Below, one piece after another: positions 16,501 to 26,890 of a DNA stretch of 29,624 bases. How positions within the stretch are numbered: the stretch's first letter is position 1; each line of letters begins with the position of its first letter. Source of the DNA: a virus; the IMG/VR virus record IMGVR_UViG_3300032605_000095, positions 1-29,624 of that record. One strand, written 5' to 3'. The notes below the pieces were generated by a model. It was not told where the DNA came from. It ran no database searches and was given only the letters and a program-made list of their open reading frames with translations. The translations under genes and the position numbers were made by a program.

Positions 16501-16548
16501 ACAGCAGCACAACTTAATCTTGGCAACACTATCGTAGGCACATATTAA
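13534..16548 (+). CDS. 6: Baseplate wedge protein gp6-like
   Basis: A 1004-residue homologue of T4 gp6 (660 residues), so about half as long again. The strongly conserved N-terminal part spans about 30-110: DFETLRNSMINYL, FLESSEYLALIDMIAFLGQSL, FRTDLNARENFIDTAQRRDS and LARMLSYNP. The middle is a long Asn/Thr-rich, strand-rich region. The C-terminal part (about 870-985) has ARFQVVINP, IAAINAYFN and WDFGDTFYFSELAAYLH, typical of the gp6/J-protein iris ring region. gp6 dimers form the inner ring that holds the wedges together and opens on contraction. It is the first gene after late promoter 2. It ends TAATG over the next start. Confidence 0.92.
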   Translation: MAQTTRQTNLLVNQDWTKVYQSFTNADFTSYDFETLRNSMINYLQTYYPETFNDFLESSEYLALIDMIAFLGQSLSFRTDLNARENFIDTAQRRDSILKLARMLSYNPTRTQSASGLIKFNSISTTENITDSNGNSLANTTIYWNDLTNTNWLEQFTTILNATLVTNQAIGKPGNTQAINGVQTSEYTISLNRNTLPLAPFSVNIQNTKVNFEAVSASTLGQSYIYERDPTNLGQFNILYQNDNNGNNSNNTGFFLYFKQGSMQATNFKIQNAIPNNFVTVATNNINNSDGWLYSLNVNNVPQTLWTQVPALPGINVVFNQSTNKNLYQVNTLNNDQVSLVFGDGSFANIPQGAFNFYFRTSNGLSYTITPDDLSNVVVAIPYVDAHGNGQTLTVVASLQYTVTNATATQSLQSIKTYAPQNYYTQNRMITGEDYNIFPLTNFTSIQKIKAVNRTSSGVSLYLDTLDTTGSFSSTNIFADDGILYANAITGSETFSFLTTNDIYSAIYNDVIPVLSSTGMTNYYYANYPRYAPTHSNVTFVQTGNTTSSSYGNLTYNGNVINVGNVASGNLKYVTTGSSVKFLTNANSNATSFYSSVTNVVGNSQTYFGMVVPTGSIVSSIIPPIKNDLTGSVITTIATQIQSMVNFGLYFDQVNQVWANIPPSQIGSSTNWLLKFTYNAGLYNIQYKTLQYSFASASETNFYFDPTVKVYDSTIGAPVADLIKILKINSHPGNSTPLGTDIIWDIYDVITANDGYVSRNEILVSFPQTQMTGTPDNPDLYTTVANTATSRSSLYFQYKHNSPNRNRVDPTPVNLIDLYVLTADYTTSYMNWIQDLTGTLVEPVAPTSSSLEIAYSKLDNFKTVSDSLIYNPAKFKPLFGSKADPSLRARFQVVINPAVSITPNEVKSQVIAAINAYFNIANWDFGDTFYFSELAAYLHTSLVPTIASVLIVPADDNLVFGNYFQINAEPWEIITSAATVNDVDIISAVTAAQLNLGNTIVGTY

Positions 16549-19500
16549 TGGCAATAAGATCAACACTTAATTTTTTACCAGATACCTTTAAATCGGTAAC
16601 CAACCAACGCTTCCTTGGCGCAACTATAGATCAGTTATTAACTGATGCAGTTAACATTCCGGTTAGTGGATATATTGGTCGAACATTTGCTCCAACATAT
16701 AAACTAGGCGACAATTATGTTCCTGAGTTTAGTACTCAGCGTGCCAACTATCAACTTGAGCCAAGTGTTGTGGTTAAAGATAAAAACAACAATGTGGTAT
16801 TAAACAGTGGATATATTGACCTACTACAAAGTATTGCAAACAATGGCGGACTAGTAGATAATCATCAACGTTTATTTACATCTGACTATTATAATTTTGA
16901 TGGACATTTTGATTACGATAAGTTTGTAAACTATAACAATTACTACTGGATACCAAATGGCCCGGACTCAGTTGAAGTAACATCCGGCGCAACTCCACTA
17001 CTGGCAGACTACACAGTTACAAGAAATACAGCAGTGGGTGGTTTTACATTTAGTACCTATGGCGGACATCCTAATACGCAATTGACATTGGCTCGTGGGG
17101 GTACATATAAATTTATAGTTGACCAACCTGGCTTTAACTTCTGGATTCAAAGTGAAGAAGGCGTTAATGGCGTAGATCCCAACGTGGCAACTATTAATAC
17201 CAGAGAAGTATATGGTGTTAGTAACAACGGCACAGACTCTGGCGTAATACAATTTAATGTTCCGCAATCAAATGCACAAGACTTTTTTGTTAGTATGCCC
17301 ACTAATGCTACAGTTAGTGCCGCAGTAACATTTAATTATACTGACATACAAAACGTATTATTAAGTACCTTCCTGAAGAACTTTCCCGAAGGCCTAGATG
17401 GCATTACTAATCAATTACAAAATAAAACATTTATTTTTATTAACAATGCACAAGACGATAGTTTCTGGACAGTGGCCGGCGGCCTAATGCCAGGCGTTGT
17501 TCCTACAGCTAACCGCCCGGGCGTATGGCAAATTAATTTGGTACCCACAGGATCAGATTATACAATACAAATTCGTCCAACCGTTGGTGTAGCTTCATTA
17601 CAAAAGATCTTTATTGGATCCGGTAAAACGTATGCATCAACTCAATTCTGGTTGAATCAAAATAACATATATCAACGTGTGCCATTGATCACAGCTCCTG
17701 CTGCTTACTTGTTTTATCAAGATAGTAGTAATCCAGAATTTGTAGGACAAATCAAATTAGTAGATAACGTATCAACACCAATTGATATTAATAACGACAT
17801 TCTTGGTAAAACCAATTACACAAGTCCAAACGGCGTGATATTCACCAATGGACTTAAAGTTCAGTTTGATAGCTTAGTTGTCCCTGGCACCTATGCAGGC
17901 AATCAATATTATGTTGATGGTGTTGGCACTGGTATTGCACTTGCCCCAGTTGATCAATTGATTGTACCTGAATCGTTTGCATCAGAAATCGCAACAACCA
18001 CAGATTATATAACTATTAATCGCTCTAGCCAGGATCGTAATGCCTGGAGCCGTAGTAACCGTTGGTTCCATAAAGATGTATTGAATGCCACAGCCGCATA
18101 CAATAACACTTCAGTCAACTACGGGCCTAATATGTCCGGCCGTCGTGCTATCATTGAATTTGAACCCAACCTACAGTTATTCAACTTTGGATCACAAGCT
18201 AAGAATAGTGTTGATTTAATTACATTTGATAGTACAGATGCCTTCGTTCACATTGAGGGACAGCAGTCGTATACGCTTGATGGAATATTGTTGACTCAAG
18301 GTATGCGTGTTATTTTTGCAAATGACTACGATACCACCGTTGCAAATGAAATTTGGCAAGTTGACATTGAATATATTAATAGTCAATATTTCTTAAGATT
18401 AATTGAAACATCGGATGATCCAGTTATTGCTGGACAATCTGTTTTAATTTCTCAGGGTGCCAACGTTGGTAAAACATTCTGGTTTGATGGAACCAGCTGG
18501 CATAGCAGTCAAGAAAAAACAGCGTTTAACCAAGCACCACTGTTTGATCTAGTAGACAATAACGGATACAGTTTCAGCGACACTACAGTATATCCTAGCA
18601 GCACATTTAGTGGAACAACATTCTTTAGTTATCCAACTGTGGCAACAGGCACCAATGATTCTGTATTGGGCTTTCCTTTACAGTATCAAAACTTTAATAA
18701 CATTGGCGATATTGTATTTGAAAACTCATACGACACTGATACCTTTACTTACGAGTCTGGTGTAAACACCACATCAAAGATTGCATGTAACACAGGATAC
18801 CTGGTTAAAAATAATGCCAATGGTGAAACAATCAAGTTGAATAATTGGTTGGTGGGTATTGAGCCAACTGAACAATATCAACTTATAACTAAGTTTTTTG
18901 ATGGTCGCTCTTTATCTATTGTACAAGATACTAGTGCAACATATCCAATTGGATCAATTACTCCAGCTGGTGCTTATGCAGCTATTCAACTTGATGCATT
19001 GCCTGTAGATTCTGCAACTATTCCGCATCTTAAGGTTTATGTAAATAATCAAATACTAGAACCTGGCAACGATTACAATTTAATACCTTATGGTGTTTAC
19101 AATGTTATAGCATTGATGTCTACACCGGCAGTTGGTGATAAAATTGACATTGCAGTATTCGGTGATAGCGTTAGTGCAATTGGGTTTTATCAGATTCCGC
19201 AGAACCTCGATCTTAATCCATTAAATCAAGTATTCCCGGCAGTTGGTTCAGCGAACTCTGGGATTACACTTGGTCAAATTCGCACACACTATAATAAGTT
19301 ACTTGAAAATACAACATTTAGTTCTAGTGCCACTATTCCTTCTCAAGACAGATATTTAAAAGCACAGGGCGGCACGCTACTACAACATAGTAGTCCGGCA
19401 ATCTATGCAATGACTTTCATGACTGATCCAGTGGTTAATATCGTTAATGGCCTAACACTGGCAAGAAATGAATATCAGCGTTTTAAGAATAAGTTTTTAC

Positions 19501-22500
19501 ACCTGTGTCAAACGCTAAAAGGATTAGATTATAACGATCCAATCTCTGGTGTTGACACAATCATGTCAAGTATTAACTCTGTTAAGAACAGTAGTTTTCC
19601 TTGGTATTATAGCGATATGGTACCACAAGGTAGTAACTATTCTACAATTAACTATACTGTATTAAATGCTCGTCAGACAAACTACGAAATTAACAGCATC
19701 TTTGACACCACTGCGTTGAGCAATCGCGCAGTTTTGGTATATCATAATGGCGTTCAATTAATTGGTGATGGCAATGATTATTCTTTTAATCCTGTTAGCC
19801 CAGAAGTTATAATTAATATACCGCTAACATTTGGTGACAAATTAATGATCCGCGATTACTCGGACACTGATGGAAATTATGTTCCTGAGACTCCAATCAA
19901 GTTGGGATTAGCACAAGACTACCCCCCGGCAATATTTACAGATACTACTTACCTAACCCCAGTCACGGCTATTCAAGGACACGATGGTAGTATTACTCCG
20001 GCGTTTGGAGACTTCAGAGACGAATTCTTATTTGAACTTGAAAAACGTATCTACAACAATAACAAATCTACAGTTGAACGTGGTATTCTAAATCACTACG
20101 ATGTGATCCCTGGGCGTTTCCGTAAAACCGATTATAGTTTGCCCGAGTGGACACAATTAATCACGCAGAATTTCTTGGAATGGGTTGGTAGTAACAACAT
20201 TGATTATACATCAAACGAATCTTACAATGAAAACAATCCGTGGACTTGGAACTACGACCAATGGACAGACAGCGTAGATGGTAGTTACTTACAGGGGTCT
20301 TGGAGAGCCATTTACAACTACTGGTTCGACACAGATACCCCACACACTAGTCCATGGAACATGTTGGGATTGACAAAAATACCATCATGGTGGGCAACTC
20401 GATATGGTCCTGCACCCTACACAAGTGGTAATACAACATTGTGGGCTGACTTAGAAGCTGGATATGTATGGAACGGCAGTAACGCTCTAGCATACCACGA
20501 CGTAAGATTTGCTCGTCCGGGACTAACCAAGTTTATACCTGTTGATTCTGCCGGTAACCTATTAGATCCAACTGCAATTGGGATTGTTGGTAAACAAAAT
20601 CCAACATCTGCTAGTAATAGTTTTCAAGTTGGGGAATATGGTCCTGTAGAAACAGCATGGCGCCGTAGTAGTGATTATCCTTTTGCTATTCAGCAGGCAC
20701 TGGCATTGGCTCGTCCGGCGCAGTATTTTCCTACAATGTTAGACTTGAGTCGCTTTTATAAAAATCCAGTTACCGGACAATTCAGTAATCTAGCTAATCA
20801 AAAGATTGCCCCAACATTATTGACCGTAAATGGCGATACTATGACCAGTCCTGGCACAGTACTAAGAACATGTGGTTACTTAAACTGGATTGCTGACTAT
20901 GTTAAGAATCTTGGCATGGATCCTGTTGCTAAAATTGAAAGTTACTTTAATAACTTTAGTGTACAACTAGCATATAAAGTTGCTGGATTTACAGATCAGA
21001 ATCTGATTAGCATTACAGCCGAGCAAACAAGTCCCGGCAGTACCAATTCTAGTATTATTATTCCTACGGAAAATTATGTTGTTTATCTTGGCAAGCCGGT
21101 TCCTGTTAAAACTATTTCGTATAGCGGTGTAGTAGTAACAAAAACCAACAACGGTTATTCTGTGTCTGGATACGATACGTCACACCCATTCTTTAATATT
21201 TTACCAAGTGTTGCAAATAATAATTCGCAAACAATTACTGTAAATAATTTAACAGCTAAGATATATCAGACAGGTAGTAAAACTCCGTTAACTATTCCAT
21301 ACGGGACTACATTTACTTCGCCACAACAGGTAGCAGACTTTTTAATTAGTTATCAACGGTATTTGTCCAGTCAAGGTTTCTTGTTCACAACATTTGACAT
21401 AGAGTTGCAAACCACACGAGATTGGATATTGAGTATACGTGAGTTCCTAACCTGGGCACAACAGGGTTGGGCCACTGGCACAATATTGGTATTAAATCCT
21501 GTAGTAGATGTGCTAGAAGTTAATACAATTGGGACTGTCATTGATGAAATTACTAATATTCCCAACGGTAGCCGTTTATTAAATACAAACTTTGCACCAA
21601 TTAAGAGTACTAATTTTAATATTCTTAGAAGCGATAGCCCTACGGCACCATTGTACAATCAGTTCCAGGTTAGTACACTAGACACTACCGGTATTGCATT
21701 TGCAGAGTTGGACTTAATTCAATACGAAACTACATTAATATTTGACAATATTGATGACTTTGGCGATATTATTTATATTCCCGAGCAAGGCACACGTCAA
21801 TTCCGATTAAAACTAAACGGAGTAAAAACCGGTGGATGGGACGGCGCATTAAGTGCAGCTGGGTATATCTACAGCAATCCAAAAATTGCAAATTGGCAAC
21901 CTGGCACTGATTACAAGCAAGGCGACTTGGTAACCTATAACAATGCAACTTATACAGCACCTATAGATATTGTTGCTAGCCAGAACTTTGCATTAAGCAA
22001 CTGGACACAAATCAATATTGGTGATATTCAAACAGGTTTACTTCCTAGCTTTGGTCACAATGCACAAGTATTTGAAAATATCTATGACGTAGACAGTCCG
22101 CCACAAGATAAGAATTTCCAACTATTCAGCGCAGGTTTAATTGGCTTCCGCGAACGCCCGTTCTTGAGCAATTTAGGAATTAGCGTCCCAACGCAGACTA
22201 AGTTCTACCAGGGATATATTAAACAAAAAGGTACAATTGATGCTATCACAGCATTGACTAGTGCAACCTTTGACACGATTGCAGGCAACATCAACGTATA
22301 CGAAGAATGGGCATTTCAAGTTGGGCAATACGGATCAGTTAATAGTAACCAATACACAGAATTTGTTTTAGACCAAAGTGTATTTTTAACAAACCCTGTG
22401 TCACTCACTGCAACTAATAATTACAATACTGGAAACATCATTGTTAATTTAGCAGTAACTGGAAATACCACAACATCAAACGTGTATAATGCTAGTAACA

Positions 22501-25500
22501 TATACAGTACTTCTACCTCATTGTATAACAACAGAGCGAATGTTGCATACTCGTCGGACTTACCTACATCTGGTTACGTAAACTTAGCCGATGTTGATTA
22601 TCAAATTTTTGATATTTCAACTATTACTGCATTACCTGGTATTGTTGATGGTAATAAAATTTGGGTAGCCAAAGATTTTGGCGGCGGTTGGAACGTATAT
22701 AGAACTAACGCAACACCATTGACTACAGCAAACTTGAACTATTCATTAGGATCAACTGCACAATTGGTCTTTAATACTACACATAGTTTAACCCAAAATG
22801 AATTCTTTGTAGTACAAGGATTTAGTAGTGTATATGATGGTTTATATCAAGTTAATAGTATTCCAAATAATACAAGTGTAACAATTACAATACAAAACAC
22901 CGCAAACATTATTGCGTCGGGTGGTAGTATATCAAGCACTGGTAATATCTTTACATTGCAATCTATGGTAATATCAAATGACGCATCAATTGGCAATAAC
23001 CCTCCGCCCAACGGTTGGTTAACTAATGATCGTCAGTGGGTAAACACAGATACAAATGCTGGCGCAACAGGCTGGGCAGTATATACTTACAATGCTGGTT
23101 CAAGTACCTGGTCCCGCACAAGACAACAAGCACCTACAGTAGATATCAACAGCATTGGTAGAACATTCATTTACAATAAGTCAAACAATGTTATATTATC
23201 TTCTATAGATTATATTGACCATGCTAAAGGAAAACTATTAAATGCAATTGGTGCGGATATTGATTACCAATTGACTTCCGATCCTGCGTTATATAATGCA
23301 GGAACTGGAACAATATATACAGACTATCACTGGGGTCCTGATCAAGTTGGTAAAATTTGGTGGGACGTTGATGCAGTTAGATATATTAACTACGAACAAG
23401 ATCAATTGATTTATAGATTAAACCAATGGGGCACAACATTCCCGGGCAGTCAGATTGCAGTTTATGAATGGGTACAAAGTCCTGTTCCGCCTAGTGAGTA
23501 TGTGGCCACTGTTGGCAACGGCGTTCCGTTGGCCGCAGATGATAGCGCATTTAGTGCCATGGCATTTGTTGACGATACAGGTGCAGTACAAGTTGGGTAC
23601 TATTTCTGGGTAGCAGGTAAGACATCAATCAATACAGCAGCCGGAAAATCAAATAGCGTATACAACATTACTGCTGCAATTATAAATCCACAAGCACAGG
23701 GCATACCGTACGCAACAGTATTGCGCGACGATACCATTGCATTATATAATGTTAATTCTGCATTAACTGGACAAAATAGTGTTCTACACATTGGCGCACG
23801 TAACGTTCAATCTGGTGTAGTACACAGTGAGTACCAATTGGTACAAGAAGGTAATCCGCACAGTCAAATTCCTGCTGTTATAAAGAGTAAAATCGTTGAC
23901 AGTATAGTTGGACAAGACGCCGCTGGTAACGCAGTACCCGATCCAGCGTTAACCCCAGCACAAGCATACGGCATTGGTATTCGTCCTCGTGAAAGTATGT
24001 TTATTAACCAGTCGCTGGCACTGAGTAATTATCTAACATTTGTAAATGGGATTCTCGCAACATATCCAGTAGTTGAACGCAAGTTAATGACTGGGTTAAA
24101 CAGTGAGCAAGCCATTCCAAATCCAAGTTCTGGCAGTTATAGCCGAGTAGTTGATACCTATGCCGAATTAGCGTATGTAGATGCAGGCCTGCTAACAATT
24201 GGTTATAAAATTTTAGTCAACAGCGATATTAATAATTTGGGCAAGTGGGCAATTTACGAATTAGCTACAAAGACTACAACCAATTCTGTAACAGTAGGAA
24301 CATGGTCATTGGTTACAGTACAGAGTTTTAAGACTAATTTATATTGGACATTCCAAGATTGGTACCAGACTGGATATGATTATACAGTAACACCTGACAT
24401 CGCGGTGGCCAATTTACTCGAATACGGTAAACTAACACCAACAGCAAATACTTACGTTAAAGTACTGAATGCCAGTAACAATCAATTTGTTGTTTACTAT
24501 GTTGATAGTAATTTAACATCATCTCTGGTAGGAATTCAGAATGGCACTATTCAAATTGAAACTGCAACAATTCCTCCGGCACTTGAGCTAAGAGAAATAC
24601 TAACAGCAATAGAACATGACATTTTTGTTGATGATTTAGCACTAGACTATAACCAATTGTTTTTTACTATGGTTAAGTATGCATTGTCAGAACAAAAGAA
24701 TCTTGATTGGGTATTTAAAACTAGTTTCTTAAGTGCAACTCAATACCTACGCCAGTTAGAACAGGTACCTGCGTATGTAGCAGATAACCAACAATACTAC
24801 TTAGATTATATCAACGAAGTTAAACCATACAGAACAACAATCCGTGAATTTGTTGTGGATTATCAAGGCAATGATCAATTCTCCGGAGACACAACCGACT
24901 TTGACTTGCCACCATACTGGGATGCAAACTTAAATGTATATCGTAGTCCAAATGGAGAACAAGCCGGTGATGCAAACTTATTAAGTACAACTAATAGCGT
25001 ATATAGTCAGTGGTATCAAAACTACACATACGATGTCGTTAATGTGATTGTAGAAACACCGGGCGAAGGCTTCTTATTTGCGCCTCAGATAATAATTACC
25101 GGTGGCGGCGCAACGGTTAATGCCACTGCTTACGCTACACTCAATGGCACAGGCGGCATTGGTAGCATTGTAATTACAGATTCTGGTAAAGGGTACACAA
25201 CCACTCCGACTATTTTAATCAATGGCACAGGCACCGGTGCAACTGCATATCCGGTATTGCGTAATGTGTTTGATAATAATAATTCTGGACATAATGTGAT
25301 CAGAAGTATTGCAACCACGGTGAAGTTTGACCGTGTTAACTATACTGCGGCCAATACCTTTGTATTCTGGAGTAATATTACAACAGCAAACATAGGACAA
25401 ACATTAACTGCCAATACTATTATTGTTAACAATGATATACTATATGTTCTAGCTAATGCTTACACGATTGATGCAAACGTTGATTTCCCGGTTGCTAATG

Positions 25501-26849
25501 TATCCACAATTAATGCTGGTGCATTTAACAATGCAAACGATCGTATTGTTGCCTACAACGGGTATATCAATTTGGCAACAACACAGTCTGGATTAGAGTA
25601 TCCGGGTGTGATTGTCGACGGCAACACATTTACTAGTAACATATACGATTCTGTTATCCAAAGTTTCTATGGAAATACATTAGGAGTCAATCCTTATGAT
25701 ATTAACATTGATGGCGGATCATATGTAAACACTTTTAACAGCCATGCACCTGAAGAATTAGTTCCGGGCCGTATGTTTGATAGTTTAAATTTAACTGTAT
25801 ATGATACATCTGGCTTAGATTATAGACTATTCAACAATATGACAGGTAACGTACAATCATATAGAATTGCAAAAGCCAATGTAACAACATTGTCCAGCAA
25901 CCTACACTTAACAGACAGTACAATCTCTGTGGTTAATGCTAGTATATTACCGTTGCCAAGTATTGCTCAAAATACTCCAGGTGTAGTGTTTATCAACGGT
26001 GAGAAGATTACATACTGGAGAAACTACGCACTTGAAACACAAACTCCATGGACTGCAAATGCTGTCATTGCTACTAATACGTTAATTAGCTACAGTGGAA
26101 ATACCTATATTACAATTGGTAATGTATACGGTTTGTTGTTTGCTAACATTGCAGCAAATGTGCAACAAGTAAGTATAAACACACTGGCACAAATTCGACG
26201 CGGGGTTGATGCAACATATTCGCCTGCTATCCAATTAGCAACGAGTCGTGTTGTTGATTCAAGTGTACAACAATTAATTCCAAACTCAACGATTATTTCA
26301 TCTTCTACAACAGGAAATGTCGTTTATTCAACATCTGCATCTACCGCAGTGAGTTACGGATTAACTTTAAACTTGCCACTGAGTGCCAACTGTGGTGATA
26401 TTATTACACAAAGAGATATGACTTCAAATGTAGTGACTGCTACTATGCGTGTACTGGAAACTGTTACAACTGCTAATGTAATTCCGGTTATTATTCTAAG
26501 TGGCGCAGTCAATGGACCTGTATTCTACGACGACGGAATTGGATTTGACGAAGAATTATTTGATAACACGTCTGCATCGGCATTCGTTAACGGGGTACAA
26601 ACAACCAGCTACATTAAAGGTGTGTATATGTTAGGCAATCCTGCAAACATAGCAACCCCAGGATTAATAACTACCAGCGGTGCAATAACAGTTCTAGTAA
26701 ATACAGCAATATCTGTTGGTAACTGTTGGTACACACCAGGAACCGGCGTTCCTGCAAACGGATTTGGATTAGATGCAAGCACAACCGCACAAGCTACCTT
26801 CTTACTAGCTAGTTTAGGATTTGTTGCAACCCCAGGAACTACACCATGA
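16548..26849 (+). CDS. Giant baseplate structural protein in the gp7 position (3433 aa)
   Basis: A single uninterrupted frame of 3433 codons. The N-terminal part has TFKSVTNQRFLGATIDQLL and FDYDKFVNYNNYYWIPNGP, a signature I associate with gp7-like wedge proteins of environmental T4-like phages. Residues about 170-260 (TLARGGTYKFIVDQPGFNFWIQ) resemble a cupredoxin-like sandwich. About 1150-1300 has FRDEFLFELEKRIYNN and SPWNMLGL with SWWATRYG. About 1783-1830 (WQPGTDYKQGDLVTYNNATY) looks like a carbohydrate-binding module of the chitin-binding type. About 2640-2760 contains NLDWVFKTSF and INEVKPYRT. About 2830-2910 has two G-x-GY/GGGA beta repeats. T4 gp7 has 1032 residues. It begins TAATG after gp6 and ends ATGA over a downstream ATG. 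It probably forms the wedge periphery and carries receptor-facing domains. Confidence 0.75.
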   Translation: MAIRSTLNFLPDTFKSVTNQRFLGATIDQLLTDAVNIPVSGYIGRTFAPTYKLGDNYVPEFSTQRANYQLEPSVVVKDKNNNVVLNSGYIDLLQSIANNGGLVDNHQRLFTSDYYNFDGHFDYDKFVNYNNYYWIPNGPDSVEVTSGATPLLADYTVTRNTAVGGFTFSTYGGHPNTQLTLARGGTYKFIVDQPGFNFWIQSEEGVNGVDPNVATINTREVYGVSNNGTDSGVIQFNVPQSNAQDFFVSMPTNATVSAAVTFNYTDIQNVLLSTFLKNFPEGLDGITNQLQNKTFIFINNAQDDSFWTVAGGLMPGVVPTANRPGVWQINLVPTGSDYTIQIRPTVGVASLQKIFIGSGKTYASTQFWLNQNNIYQRVPLITAPAAYLFYQDSSNPEFVGQIKLVDNVSTPIDINNDILGKTNYTSPNGVIFTNGLKVQFDSLVVPGTYAGNQYYVDGVGTGIALAPVDQLIVPESFASEIATTTDYITINRSSQDRNAWSRSNRWFHKDVLNATAAYNNTSVNYGPNMSGRRAIIEFEPNLQLFNFGSQAKNSVDLITFDSTDAFVHIEGQQSYTLDGILLTQGMRVIFANDYDTTVANEIWQVDIEYINSQYFLRLIETSDDPVIAGQSVLISQGANVGKTFWFDGTSWHSSQEKTAFNQAPLFDLVDNNGYSFSDTTVYPSSTFSGTTFFSYPTVATGTNDSVLGFPLQYQNFNNIGDIVFENSYDTDTFTYESGVNTTSKIACNTGYLVKNNANGETIKLNNWLVGIEPTEQYQLITKFFDGRSLSIVQDTSATYPIGSITPAGAYAAIQLDALPVDSATIPHLKVYVNNQILEPGNDYNLIPYGVYNVIALMSTPAVGDKIDIAVFGDSVSAIGFYQIPQNLDLNPLNQVFPAVGSANSGITLGQIRTHYNKLLENTTFSSSATIPSQDRYLKAQGGTLLQHSSPAIYAMTFMTDPVVNIVNGLTLARNEYQRFKNKFLHLCQTLKGLDYNDPISGVDTIMSSINSVKNSSFPWYYSDMVPQGSNYSTINYTVLNARQTNYEINSIFDTTALSNRAVLVYHNGVQLIGDGNDYSFNPVSPEVIINIPLTFGDKLMIRDYSDTDGNYVPETPIKLGLAQDYPPAIFTDTTYLTPVTAIQGHDGSITPAFGDFRDEFLFELEKRIYNNNKSTVERGILNHYDVIPGRFRKTDYSLPEWTQLITQNFLEWVGSNNIDYTSNESYNENNPWTWNYDQWTDSVDGSYLQGSWRAIYNYWFDTDTPHTSPWNMLGLTKIPSWWATRYGPAPYTSGNTTLWADLEAGYVWNGSNALAYHDVRFARPGLTKFIPVDSAGNLLDPTAIGIVGKQNPTSASNSFQVGEYGPVETAWRRSSDYPFAIQQALALARPAQYFPTMLDLSRFYKNPVTGQFSNLANQKIAPTLLTVNGDTMTSPGTVLRTCGYLNWIADYVKNLGMDPVAKIESYFNNFSVQLAYKVAGFTDQNLISITAEQTSPGSTNSSIIIPTENYVVYLGKPVPVKTISYSGVVVTKTNNGYSVSGYDTSHPFFNILPSVANNNSQTITVNNLTAKIYQTGSKTPLTIPYGTTFTSPQQVADFLISYQRYLSSQGFLFTTFDIELQTTRDWILSIREFLTWAQQGWATGTILVLNPVVDVLEVNTIGTVIDEITNIPNGSRLLNTNFAPIKSTNFNILRSDSPTAPLYNQFQVSTLDTTGIAFAELDLIQYETTLIFDNIDDFGDIIYIPEQGTRQFRLKLNGVKTGGWDGALSAAGYIYSNPKIANWQPGTDYKQGDLVTYNNATYTAPIDIVASQNFALSNWTQINIGDIQTGLLPSFGHNAQVFENIYDVDSPPQDKNFQLFSAGLIGFRERPFLSNLGISVPTQTKFYQGYIKQKGTIDAITALTSATFDTIAGNINVYEEWAFQVGQYGSVNSNQYTEFVLDQSVFLTNPVSLTATNNYNTGNIIVNLAVTGNTTTSNVYNASNIYSTSTSLYNNRANVAYSSDLPTSGYVNLADVDYQIFDISTITALPGIVDGNKIWVAKDFGGGWNVYRTNATPLTTANLNYSLGSTAQLVFNTTHSLTQNEFFVVQGFSSVYDGLYQVNSIPNNTSVTITIQNTANIIASGGSISSTGNIFTLQSMVISNDASIGNNPPPNGWLTNDRQWVNTDTNAGATGWAVYTYNAGSSTWSRTRQQAPTVDINSIGRTFIYNKSNNVILSSIDYIDHAKGKLLNAIGADIDYQLTSDPALYNAGTGTIYTDYHWGPDQVGKIWWDVDAVRYINYEQDQLIYRLNQWGTTFPGSQIAVYEWVQSPVPPSEYVATVGNGVPLAADDSAFSAMAFVDDTGAVQVGYYFWVAGKTSINTAAGKSNSVYNITAAIINPQAQGIPYATVLRDDTIALYNVNSALTGQNSVLHIGARNVQSGVVHSEYQLVQEGNPHSQIPAVIKSKIVDSIVGQDAAGNAVPDPALTPAQAYGIGIRPRESMFINQSLALSNYLTFVNGILATYPVVERKLMTGLNSEQAIPNPSSGSYSRVVDTYAELAYVDAGLLTIGYKILVNSDINNLGKWAIYELATKTTTNSVTVGTWSLVTVQSFKTNLYWTFQDWYQTGYDYTVTPDIAVANLLEYGKLTPTANTYVKVLNASNNQFVVYYVDSNLTSSLVGIQNGTIQIETATIPPALELREILTAIEHDIFVDDLALDYNQLFFTMVKYALSEQKNLDWVFKTSFLSATQYLRQLEQVPAYVADNQQYYLDYINEVKPYRTTIREFVVDYQGNDQFSGDTTDFDLPPYWDANLNVYRSPNGEQAGDANLLSTTNSVYSQWYQNYTYDVVNVIVETPGEGFLFAPQIIITGGGATVNATAYATLNGTGGIGSIVITDSGKGYTTTPTILINGTGTGATAYPVLRNVFDNNNSGHNVIRSIATTVKFDRVNYTAANTFVFWSNITTANIGQTLTANTIIVNNDILYVLANAYTIDANVDFPVANVSTINAGAFNNANDRIVAYNGYINLATTQSGLEYPGVIVDGNTFTSNIYDSVIQSFYGNTLGVNPYDINIDGGSYVNTFNSHAPEELVPGRMFDSLNLTVYDTSGLDYRLFNNMTGNVQSYRIAKANVTTLSSNLHLTDSTISVVNASILPLPSIAQNTPGVVFINGEKITYWRNYALETQTPWTANAVIATNTLISYSGNTYITIGNVYGLLFANIAANVQQVSINTLAQIRRGVDATYSPAIQLATSRVVDSSVQQLIPNSTIISSSTTGNVVYSTSASTAVSYGLTLNLPLSANCGDIITQRDMTSNVVTATMRVLETVTTANVIPVIILSGAVNGPVFYDDGIGFDEELFDNTSASAFVNGVQTTSYIKGVYMLGNPANIATPGLITTSGAITVLVNTAISVGNCWYTPGTGVPANGFGLDASTTAQATFLLASLGFVATPGTTP

Positions 26850-26855
26850 TAAATA
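26848..26855 (+). promoter_or_regulatory. Possible late promoter 3 (fibre genes)
   Basis: GATAAATA overlaps the stop codon of the giant gene. It lacks the CATATTAT box found at the other two sites. If used, transcription would begin near 26861, past the ATG at 26846, and would leave about 30 bases before the GTG at 26891. Confidence 0.45.
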
Positions 26856-26877
26856 CTGATAACAACCAAACAAAATT

Positions 26878-26883
26878 AGAGGA
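26878..26883 (+). promoter_or_regulatory. Ribosome binding site deciding a GTG start
   Basis: AGAGGA lies eight bases before an in-frame GTG at 26891. The more upstream ATG at 26846 has no such site. This favours the GTG as main start. Confidence 0.55.
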
Positions 26884-26890
26884 AAACGCA

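Noticed and set aside
21770-21777. TATAAATA on the minus strand, a perfect T4 late promoter word
   Set aside because: It is antisense inside the giant gene with no leftward gene after it and no CATATTAT box; likely chance in AT-rich DNA.
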